A DNA stretch of 64,000 bases, taken from assembly GCF_040115645.1 (NCBI RefSeq), contig NC_089547.1:5518001-5582000 (forward strand). The letters run 5' to 3'. A program made the translations under genes and the position numbers. Under the pieces are notes generated by a model, which made no database searches, had not been told where the DNA came from, and saw nothing but the letters and a program-made list of their open reading frames with translations. This document shows positions 45,851-55,225 of this stretch, one piece after another. This stretch comes from Euwallacea fornicatus (lineage: Eukaryota; Arthropoda; Insecta; Coleoptera; Curculionidae). The number at the start of each line of letters is the position of its first letter. Within the stretch, counting starts at the first letter, position 1.

Positions 45851-46569
45851 ATTTATTACTAATAATTAAATAATGTTAATGTTTGTAGTGTCTTTTTTTT
45901 AGTGAAAAACAGTTTTTTACTTTTACATTTTGTGTTATTAGACATGTCGAACAAATTATAAGTGAACGTTAATATCTTCTTTAATGTAAATGTAATAATC
46001 GAACAAGCTACATGCCTTATTGTCAACAAATGTATGCTTCAATCAAGTTGTTTAGGCCTTTCTTGAATCAATAATAGCACATTACACAAAGGTTGTGAAA
46101 CGCATTGTCGCAATGTGAAGGTTAAATTTAAATCTTTCATCGTGCTGCGCTGAGGGTTCTAAGACATGAAAGTTATAGAAGTTTCACAACCACAGTGTAT
46201 ATATGATTTTTCCCACTGCCAAGATCAACAAATAAATATGCAGAGATTTTCCTAACTTTAGCCTGAAAAACAACGCATCCTGAGTCACCCTACATCAAAG
46301 ATGGTGACGAAGATTACCTTTTGAGACAGCCAATAATTACTTTTTTAAATTAATAGTGGGAAAAACGTTTATGTGAACCATATTTTAAATGGGCGTTGTT
46401 AGAATCTTAACATAGATATCACAAATCAACATACCTCAGTGAAACCATATATCCCCTACAACAAACAATTATATATCTGCTGCAAGAGACACAAAAATTA
46501 ACAACTATCTGAGGCAACAGATAAAAATAAGCACATTACACTTACTTAGGCCTAACATTAAAAAAACAT
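45851..46569. other. Shared 3' flank of DHDDS and M-Ras
   Basis: AT-rich convergent intergenic region. ATTAAA at about 45866 on the plus strand is a possible polyadenylation signal for DHDDS. No coding frame. Confidence 0.5.
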
Positions 46570-47175
46570 TTATAGTATGGCACACTTAGTGCATCCTTGT
46601 ATTTTATTTTTCCTCCGTTTGTCGTTGTCATTTTGTGGTTGATTGCGTATAATCCTAACTACCTCATGAAAAGTGGCATCAATATTCAAAGGGGGATCTT
46701 TTGCGCTAGTTTCGATGTATGGGATCCCTAGTTTATGTGCGAGCTCCCTTCCCTGTTCTTCTGTGACCTTGCGCAAATGTACCAGGTCCACTTTATTGGC
46801 AACAAGAAGCATTGGATATGTGTCCCTATCCTTCACTCGGAGAATTTGAGTGTGGAAATGAACAATATTCTCATAGCTGTTCTTGTCTGTTACTGAGTAA
46901 ACCAGCAAAAATCCATCTCCCTTCCTCATATACTGCTCTCGCATTGCACTGAACTCCTCCTGTCCTGCTGTATCAAGAACATCCAGCATGCACCACTGAC
47001 CATCAACTTCTACATGTTGCATGTAGCTATCCTCAATTGTAGGATCATAGTCTGTTACAAATAATTTTTGGAAAAATTGGATTGTTATGGCACTTTTTCC
47101 AACACCTCCATCGCCGACTACCACGAGCTTAACTGTAGGCAAATTGTCAGTAGGGGGCTTCGTCATGGCTCTCAT
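46570..47175 (-). CDS. M-Ras-type small GTPase
   Basis: A membrane-anchored Ras-family GTPase that switches between GDP and GTP to signal to effectors such as Raf/Shoc2. Single exon, 201 residues from the ATG at 47175; the ATG at 47166 has a better Kozak context and may be used instead. All G boxes are intact: GDGGVGKSA (P-loop), YDPTIEDSY (switch I), DTAGQEEFSAMREQYM (switch II), ANKVDL and ETSAKDPP. VKLVVVGDGG and QFFQKLF...YDPTIEDSYMQH resemble M-Ras and R-Ras2 more than classical Ras. The C-terminus has a polybasic KRRKNK and the CAAX box CAIL; a terminal Leu normally directs geranylgeranylation. Whether it is the orthologue of fly Ras64B or of vertebrate MRAS I cannot decide without a tree. 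It lies head to head with PDAP1. Confidence 0.93.
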   Translation of the reverse strand: MRAMTKPPTDNLPTVKLVVVGDGGVGKSAITIQFFQKLFVTDYDPTIEDSYMQHVEVDGQWCMLDVLDTAGQEEFSAMREQYMRKGDGFLLVYSVTDKNSYENIVHFHTQILRVKDRDTYPMLLVANKVDLVHLRKVTEEQGRELAHKLGIPYIETSAKDPPLNIDATFHEVVRIIRNQPQNDNDKRRKNKIQGCTKCAIL

Positions 47176-47757
47176 TAGGCCTTGGATGCAGCGAAATTAA
47201 TGGATATAAATGGTGTGTCAATGGGGAGAGTGTTTCAAGGAAGAATCACCCTATTGGGGTGTGTTACTGGCTGGAACATATTACCCTGCAAAGGGGGAGA
47301 TAAAGTAGGGTTTCCAACTTGTGTGCAATAACTTGTTATGTGCGAAATTACGAAGTTTATATTTATTAATTTTATTTAGAAATGTTGTGTTTTGATTTGA
47401 CTGCTGGAGTTGGAAAGTGAACCTTATGCGCATAATCATAGTAGAGCAGCAGGGGCGTAAAATTGTCGACATTATTTACACGGCTGTCAATCCATTATAA
47501 TAGTAGTTTCCAAATTTCCGTTTATCTCGATCTCTCTTCAATCAGCTCAAATAAGGTAGGATAAAGTGAATAAAGGATATGCTTGTTTTGTGTCTTCTTT
47601 GTTCTCCATCTTTCTCAAACAAGTCGCAGTCATTAAATAGCACAGAAAGGAAGGCATTAGAAAACATTTATTCGCTCCTCTGTGTGTTTGAAAATATTTT
47701 GAACGACGATTCCAAAGAAATTATTGTATTTGCATTACCCTGTAAACGTGTTACAAC
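47176..47757. promoter_or_regulatory. Divergent intergenic region, M-Ras/PDAP1
   Basis: 582 bases between two outward-pointing start codons, including both 5' UTRs. The frame at 47579-47794 on the plus strand runs through the PDAP1 start region in another frame and is not supported as a gene. A shared promoter is likely but no specific element is recognised. Confidence 0.5.
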
Positions 47758-48784
47758 ATGCCCCGAGGTAAGCATCCATCCATTCTCCCCATAGAATTGA
47801 CCCCTAGAGGTTATAAAACGTCCCCAGGCCTACAACATTCCACGCTTCAAAGGTTTCTTAATCGTTCATTTTCCTTGATTTTTAACAGGTAAATACACGA
47901 ATCATAAGGGTCGCAATCGCAAGTTCACGAATCCTGAAGAACTTGAAGAAGAGAGGAGGAAAGAGGAACAAAAGAAAAGGTGGAGGCAGCAGCATGGAGG
48001 AGACAGTAGTAGTGATGAGAGTGAGGAAGATAAGAAATCAAATGATGAAGAGTCTGGTAGTGATGAAGAAGAGAGTAGCAGTGACGAAGATAATGCTGGG
48101 GTAAGGACAAAGATTTGCTTATAATTGCCAAGCTGATTTAATTTCTGTTTCATTAATGAACCTCCAACGGCCACAGAGAGGGTTTCAGTTCAGATAAAGG
48201 GCTCAGAAGTAGTAGTAATAAAACAGGATTATAATTAGTACCTACATAATTCACGTCTGCATTATCTTTACCTGCTTATAAAACAAATTGTCTATATGAA
48301 TAAACTCTTTTGTTTTATCTCACAGAAAGCCAAAGGAGTATCCAATTTAATTGAAATAGAAAATCCAAACAGGGTCCAGAAAAAACTTAAAAAAGTCACC
48401 AAACTAGACACTGCCGATTTAGCTGAAAAACCTCAATTGTCTCGAAGGGAAAGGGAGGAGATTGAAAAGTATTTTCTTTTCAACTAATTATATACATGGT
48501 AATATAAAATATTACGTGTTTTACAGGCAAAAAGCTCAAGCTCATTATCAAAAGCTGCATGCAGAAGGAAAAACTGATCAAGCAAGAGCGGATTTGGCTA
48601 GATTAGCAATTATTAGACAGCAAAGAGAAGATGCTAAGAAGAGAAGAGAAGTGGAACAAAAAGGTATGTAACTGTGTGTTTTTTTTTTAAGGGAATTTTG
48701 TATGTCAATAATTGATTTTCAGAGAGAGAAGATGCTGCCAAAGCAAAAACTGCAGCCACCCAGAAAGCACTAGGCAAAAAGTAA
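47758..48784 (+). CDS. PDAP1: 28 kDa heat- and acid-stable phosphoprotein (PDAP1)
   Basis: A small, highly charged, casein-kinase-phosphorylated protein linked to PDGF signalling and translation; its exact role is unclear. Exons 47758-47767, 47889-48100, 48326-48468, 48527-48663 and 48723-48784 join in phase (188 codons, 187 aa; human 181 aa). Exon 1 contributes only ten coding bases (MPR plus one base). The N-terminus GKYTNHKGRNRKFTNPEEL matches the family's GRKGxxRQYTSPEEI, then an acidic Ser/Asp/Glu stretch (about 35-74), then the signature LIEIENPNRVQKKLKKVTKL and LSRREREEIEKQKAQAHYQK, and QARADLARLAIIRQQRE. An AATAAA lies at 49001-49006. Confidence 0.94.
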
Positions 48785-49529
48785 TTTTTATACTTTGACT
48801 CAATTCAAATGTCATGACTTTCATTTTTTATTAATATTCTCAGATTGAAGAATTTAGACGGTTTCTTTAAATTTTTCAAATGTTACAACTCATTTTCGTT
48901 AGTTAATACAACACTAAAACACTTTCTTTTTGTCAAAGATACACTAAAAGGGAAGTTTCTATCTTAGATTTATTGAGTTATTAACACATCTGTAGATTTG
49001 AATAAAACTGCTATTTAGGGGTAGCCATGTTACCGTTTTCGCTTACACATACACAAAAAATAAACCTAAAAAAGTTCATCGGGATGCCATCATCTACGAC
49101 GTCACTTGCTTTCGTACCGACTAGTGGCACCACCTAAATACCATGTTCAGGACTAACTGTTAAATGGAGACGGATTTCTTCTCTCATACGCTAGCCGGTT
49201 TGGCTATTCTGACATAGCGAAAGAGCACTACTTGGTATCGTAACGTATAGATAGCACCTCTTTAAATTTTGAACAACCAATTCAAACGAGTGTTTTTCAA
49301 GTGGCCTCTCATAGGTGGGTGAATTCTATCACGGGAAAGCGACACATTGTTTGAAATATCTCGTAGTCGTCAGCGGCAATTTTAACAAAAAAATAATTAA
49401 CTTGGATACTGCTCAACGACAGTATTTACTTTTGGACTTACGAACTCTATTAACTTGAAAATCAGAAACAACGATTTTTTTCCCACCAAGTTGGTTAGTG
49501 AAACGCGACTCAAAAACGATCAGGAGCTA
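48785..49529. other. PDAP1 3' flank, no gene seen
   Basis: AT-rich noncoding sequence leading into the satellite block; stops in all frames. Confidence 0.6.
49001..49006 (+). terminator. Probable polyadenylation signal of PDAP1
   Basis: AATAAA 217 bases after the PDAP1 stop codon, in AT-rich sequence. Confidence 0.5.
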
Positions 49530-50200
49530 GATGTATCTCTTTGCACTTCTGTGTTCCTAATACCACGTGTTAAATTTCTTGAAGAAGTATGAAAGGCTAA
49601 ATATATCTTCTTGCACGTCTGTGTTCCTGATACGAAGTGTTCAGGTTGTTCGAGAATTATAAGAAGCAATATACCTCCGTGCACTTCTGTGTTCCTGATA
49701 CCAAGTGTTAAAATTGTTCAAGAAATTTGAGAGACTAAATGTACCTCCTCACACTTCTGTGTTCCTGATACCAAGTGTTCAGGTTGATCGAGAACTATCA
49801 GAAGCAATATACCTCATTGCACTTCTGTGTTCTTGATACCAAGTGTTAAAATTGTTCAAGAAATTTGAGAGACTAAATGTACCTCCTCACACTTCTGTGT
49901 TCCTGATACCAAGTGTTCAGGTTGATCGAGAACTATCAGAAGCAATATACCTCATTGCACTTCTGTGTTCTTGATACCAAGTGTTAAAATTGTTCAAGAA
50001 ATTTGAGAGACTAAATGTACCTCCTCACACTTCTGTGTTCCTGATACCAAGTGTTCAGGTTGATCGAGAACTATCAGAAGCAATATACCTCATTGCACTT
50101 CTGTGTTCTTGATACCAAGTGTTAAAATTGTTCAAGAACTTTGAGAGAATAAATATACCTCATCGCACTTCTGTGTTCCTGATTCGAAATGATAAAATTT
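49530..50200. repeat. Satellite block: alternating 70/68-bp monomers, 138-bp higher-order repeat
   Basis: The marker CACTTCTGTGTTCCTGATAC (and close variants) starts at 49544, 49614, 49682, 49752, 49820, 49890, 49958, 50028, 50096 and 50166. The spacings alternate exactly 70, 68, 70, 68 and so on. The 70-bp monomer contains TGTTAAAATTGTTCAAGAAA; the 68-bp monomer contains TGTTCAGGTTGATCGAGAAC. The two types are clearly diverged from each other, whereas the central dimers are nearly identical and the outer dimers are more diverged. That pattern means the dimer has been amplified as a unit. The block lies between the 3' ends of PDAP1 and ECHDC3. Confidence 0.92.
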
Positions 50201-50544
50201 CAGTAAAATACTCAAAAAAATTCTTTGAACGCAAAACTATAAAGCGCACAAGACAAATTTGCATCCAGGCAAAGAGGGTTGTTTTGGTGAAGTAGCATTT
50301 AACACTAAAATGAATCCCGCTCGAAAATATAATCGACGTGCCGTGGCGATTTCTTATATTTTGATTGTAGTTCAAAATAAGCCGGACGGAAAGTTCTCAG
50401 TGGTGCACATTGATTGTCCTTAATTTGTTTGTTTCTTTTTACTCTAATAAAAACATCAAAACGATTTAGCACTTTTATCGTAAAAAAAATAATAACAAAA
50501 CAACATTTAATTCCATTTGTCAAGGTGCATGAGCAAAAAAAATA

Positions 50545-52206
50545 TCACCGCGTTGAAGGAGTACCCCAACGTGGTTTCCGTTTTTCGATGAAACTTTGAA
50601 TTCCTTCCTTGCAATCCGGTACTTGCAAATTTTCCTGCATTTTCTTCCCTCCCAATTCGTAGGCTTTCTTTACATTATAATGAATTTGCTGATAGTAAAA
50701 GGTTTTCCCCAACTCAATAATATCCCTACTTTTTGCTTTAATGGTATTGCAAATGTTCTCAACTTCCTCATTTAATTTCTGCTCTGCGCACATTTTTGTT
50801 ATCAGTCCTATTCTAAAAGCTTCTTTGGCTGACACTGGGGAGCCTGTGAATAGCATATAGAGAGCAGATGTTTTTGGTATGCTTCTAGCTAAAGCTACCC
50901 CAGGAGTGGAGCAGAATATACCAAAATTAGCACTGCAAACTTTTGGTTAAAATAAAGCCCCCGTTGAAAATGTTTATTACCCTGGAGTTGAAAACATGCT
51001 TCTCTCTGAGGCAACAGCCATATCACATTGGGCCACAAGTTGACATCCAGCTGCTGCTGCAATGCCGTCAACTTTTGCAATTACTGGCACTGGACAATCT
51101 ATTATTTTATTCATTAACTCTGAAGCTAGTTGGAAACACTCTTGCTGTTTACTTTGATCACTGGCCTATGAAAGATTGCCTGGTTCCCTTGCTATTAAGA
51201 ATTATTGTTGATACATACAAGTTCTTTTAGGTTGTGCCCAGCTGAAAAGGCTGGTCCTTCTCCAGATATTACAATAACTCTTAATTCTTTGTTTTGTTGG
51301 TCTGACGTTAGGTGGTAGATGAGATTTTTCATCATTTCAATAGACAATGCATTTCTGAAATATAGGAGGTGCAGAATGACTCCATGGACAATGTTGTTTC
51401 AAGAACTCATAAACGTTGTACTATAATGTGATTACTAACATTAATGGTTTGCGGAAAGGGCAGATTGCTAAGGTATTTTGGTAGATGAGCCTGAAGTACC
51501 AAGTGAAATCACTCACACATCATTGACTGACGCATTACTTGTACACATACCAGTTTTACTTATTTATTTGGTGTTTTGGGGTATTTTTGAGGCATTGTAG
51601 AGTACAAAAATTCATCAGCAAGCTTGGCCTCACATTTCTGCAAGGAGACTCACCTTGTCTGTGAATTGCACATAACAATTTCTTTAACTCCATTAGCAAA
51701 ATCAGTTTTGATTTGTGGGGACGCAGATAAGAATCTATTATTAAGTATCACCTTTGATCCCTAAAAAATACATTAAAATCGATACAACTTTGTATTAAGG
51801 CAACTTTGGCTGACAAATGGTACATGTTCAGTACTCAAAATTGGTGCGTCCTAACCCAATTCGAAACTTGAGACACAAATGAAGAAAGAATATCCCTATT
51901 TAAGCTGCCGGACGTTTATCAATCGCCTTAAAACATTTGTGTAATATATTTGTTTATAAACTCAGCTATCGGCATAACTACGGAGATAAAAACGTATCGA
52001 ACTAAAATTGAACATCTAGTAAATCTTCGGTAAAACTGTTTTGAGAGAAGCACTGATTTAGTGGATAAAGAAGTTAAAACACGAACATAGATTGTTAAAT
52101 TCCCTGGATATGATCTCCAAATCAGTTCGTAATCTGATCATTGGATAGAAATACACATATTAATAGTTCTTACCTTGAGTATTAACATTGACCTCTTTGT
52201 TAACAT
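50545..52206 (-). CDS. ECHDC3: Enoyl-CoA hydratase domain-containing protein 3, mitochondrial
   Basis: A crotonase-fold protein of mitochondria; vertebrate ECHDC3 is linked to fatty-acid metabolism, but its exact reaction is not settled. Exons 52174-52206, 51654-51760, 51219-51354, 50981-51165 and 50545-50932 join in phase to give 282 residues (human 303). Exon 1 encodes MLTKRSMLILK, short, basic and hydrophobic, consistent with a mitochondrial presequence. Family blocks in order: SQTRNALSIEMM (substrate loop), VIVISGEGPAFSAGHNLKEL (first oxyanion-hole segment), KVDGIAAAAGCQLVAQCDMA, FGIFCSTPGVALAR, MLFTGSPVSAKEA, and a C-terminal EGIQSFIEKRKPRW. Glutamates used by true hydratases are not evident at the usual places, as in ECHDC3 generally. 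Tandem with, and downstream of, pgant5. Confidence 0.93.
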
Positions 52207-52801
52207 GTTAGTTGTATATATTTTTTAAAGAAATAAATTTTAATTTCAAAAAAAATTCAGAAATAACTTTTTTATTTCAAATAGAAACATAACCTAAAAA
52301 AAAAACAGTTGAATTGACAAGCTAAATTTGACGTTTTAGATCAGCTGATCATCATCTGTCTGAGTGACGTCAGTAGGTTTACGATGCACCCAACTTGCGA
52401 ATTTTAATTTATTTGACCAAAATCAATTATGTATTCTTAATTTAACTCTACTTTTATTTTATGTACACAAAATAAGGCACATTATAAAAATAGGTACTAG
52501 GACACGACGGCAATTTACTGGCCTAAAACACACTTTAAGTACTTTTACGTAAATAACATGAATCAGTTGAGTTTTTTTGAGAAGAAAAATTGCAAATTTC
52601 GTAAGTACAAATCACCACTCGTCAGATATGTTCTGAGATATGTACACATTTTTATACACGCCAATATAAGTACAAACATTTGTACAATAAAAATATTCAC
52701 AAATAATAATATTCAGTCAATATCAAAGCGGACAACATTGCCTACTCCCCATTGAGCACTGCGTCATTGGTACTAAAAATTAATTGACTAGTGAAAATCC
52801 T
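52207..52801. other. ECHDC3 promoter side and pgant5 3' flank
   Basis: AT-rich gap between two minus-strand genes. Minus-strand AATAAA-like sites occur at several places (for example near 52455-52465) and could end the pgant5 transcript. Nothing coding is seen. Confidence 0.5.
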
Positions 52802-55225
52802 CTACAACTTGGACTTGTCGTAGTTCTCCATGTCCCACTTCTGAGCACTGGAGTTAGAATCACAATATTCCATCACAACTTTCGTTTTGGCGGCGTTTAT
52901 GGCCATGCACTTGCCGCTACTACCGTGCCGGATCATCTTCTTGTCCGAGTCGTAATCCCAGAATTGGTTGCCCTTGCTGCCGTGACACGGATAGAGGATC
53001 GTTTCTTGACCGCTGTAGTCGAGGCACGCTTCATCTCGCCTGATTTCTCCAGTTTTGCTATAGAGCCAAAACTGAGGAAATAATGTCAGTTGAAACATTT
53101 TTATTTGAGATTTTGAACGTAGCTATCCACCTGATTTCCTCCTTGTTTGTGGCAAGGATAAAGGCCTATAGGTTTGTGCATGTCGTTCTTGCGGGCTGCA
53201 GAATCTAAGCACGTTCGAGCACCGAACCCTAAGTTGCGGATCTGAAGGAAGGAAAATTAGATTTTTGAATAATTGGAATTTGCAGGTGGACACCTCTCCA
53301 TTGGCGACAGCTTCTCCAGGTACAAACAACTCTGGATAGATGTTGTCTAGATACCACTTGAAGTTCTTACAACCAAGATTATCTCTAAGAGCCTTTCTGG
53401 AGCTGACGTCTCCAAAGTTACCCTTGTCGTTTCCTACAAATTCTCTCTCTAGTTTCAGTCGCTTAAAGCAAATTTACAGCCATGAATACCTATCCTTTGA
53501 TAGTAATACTGAGCATAATCATCTAGCCAAACGTCAGCAAGCCTAACCGAATTTCTTCTCAATACGTTCACTCCCTTCCTCCATTTGTAAGGAGACCTTT
53601 TCCTGAAAATATGCCCTACGTGGGAGCATGGCACAATCTCCAGGGTGCCCCCACACATCCAGGTTTTAAATGAAAGCTCCAGATTCTCTCCGCCCCAAAT
53701 ATCGAAGCCATCATCATAAGTCCCCAGTCTTTTAAAGAACTCCTATAAGCTGCCTCTTGAGTCCTATCCTGGTTCGAACACAAAAAACTCACTCTATCTA
53801 TGCTGAACAGCCCTCCTGCCATTGTCGGGCTCCAAACAGGCTCCGCCGTGTCCTTATGCCTCTTCCTTTCGTGCTGAGGCACTGCGTGCCAGTTAAACTG
53901 CAAATTCCAGTCGAAGCCACCTACATTGACCCCGTTGCTATCGTGGTAGACATACTCCAACGTAGTATCATCTATAACGTCTATGACTGGGCACACCACA
54001 GTAGTGGAGTTGCGGGCAATGCGGTCCAGCAAAGGCTCCAACCAGCCCTCGGTGCACTCGCAGTGAGAGTCCAGGTAAGTCAGCACTTCGCCAGTGGCGT
54101 GCTCATAGCCCAATAGCCGGGCCCTTATTAGCCCCACTCGCTCGGGGGCTCGCACAATTTTTACTTTAGGCTCGTTGGCCCAGTAGTCCTTTAGTTGAGT
54201 TTTCAAATGATCCATGTTAGAGAAATCATCCACCAACACTACTTCCTGGATCAGGTGTGACGGGGAGCGATCAAGAACTGAGTGGACTGTGCGCAGTAGT
54301 ACTGACCAGGCTTCATTGTGAAAGCAAATTATTACGGAGGTTTTTGGAAGGTCTTTTAAGTAGCGGTTTGATTTTTTGCACCTAAAATCCATTCGTGATA
54401 GTCAGTTTTAGTGGTGAATAAATCTTAATAAGCACTTAATTGCCATTTCTAATAATAAACAGGGGCACTAATGTCAGGAAGACAATTAACGCTAATTAGC
54501 TCAATTTAAACTGGGAGCCATTTGAGACAATGCGGAGGTTTTAATTGTTAATTACTGCTCAAGACGGATATTGAGTTGCAATTATCACGGCGATGAGGGG
54601 GTAGAGTTTTACAACCGTGTGGGTAACCGGAAATTTAAAACTTTCTTTTTCCCCTACCACTCATCCCTTGCGTCAGGCAGACTCCTATGGACACTAATCA
54701 TGTCGCTGGCGTACTGATTGAAGGCATTGTTCATCCAGCCCTCGTCCACCATTTTTTTCACGCTCCCTGAAACATGAGAGTTTTATAATTGCTCCCTCGT
54801 CGGAGAGAACGCCCCTTACCGGTCAAATTTTTCGGTAAAACTACGGGTTTCCCCATCTCGCCTGGAATGTCCTGGGGTGGTGCCAGCACCAAGTTGTCGT
54901 CGAAGGGTGGTTTCTTTTGGTCATTTCTCTCTCTGCGGAAGGGCTCAGCCGGACCGGGAGCGTCGTTAACTACCTGGAAGAGTTATGCGGTAATTAAATT
55001 TAATTTGTGCGTCGGGGGCCGAGCGGTATGTAGAACTGGGGGAGGAACGGTGGGGTCGCCACTAAGGTGTGCAAATGCCGCTCACTCACCTCGTTTCTCT
55101 CTCGTTGCCAACTTTGCCTTATCTCTCGGTCCCTTTCCCCCACATTGGTCGAATCCCAGGAGATCAACACGGCAATGACGAACCACGCTATAGCCACTAT
55201 CACCACCAGCTTGAGCAAAACCGAC
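52802..55225 (-). CDS. pgant5: Polypeptide N-acetylgalactosaminyltransferase 5-like (5' end missing)
   Basis: A Golgi type II membrane enzyme that transfers GalNAc from UDP-GalNAc to Ser/Thr, starting mucin-type O-glycans. Eight exons join in phase: 55090-55225, 54820-54973, 54658-54766, 53793-54381, 53490-53742, 53294-53433, 53131-53241 and 52802-53071 (586 residues visible). The first begins in mid-codon with no ATG, so a further upstream coding exon is needed. Residues about 3-22 form the signal anchor (LKLVVIVAIAWFVIAVLISW). The catalytic half shows SVIICFHNEAWSVLLRTVHS, the metal-binding DSH (about 237-239) in LDSHCECTEGW, and FDIWGGENLELSFKTWMCGG. A ricin-type lectin domain follows (about 460-586) with QxW-like repeats (GGNQFW, GNQFWDY, SAQKW). 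The sequence around VGHIFRKRSPYKW and the C-terminal ENYDKSKL are typical of insect pgant5. Confidence 0.92.
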
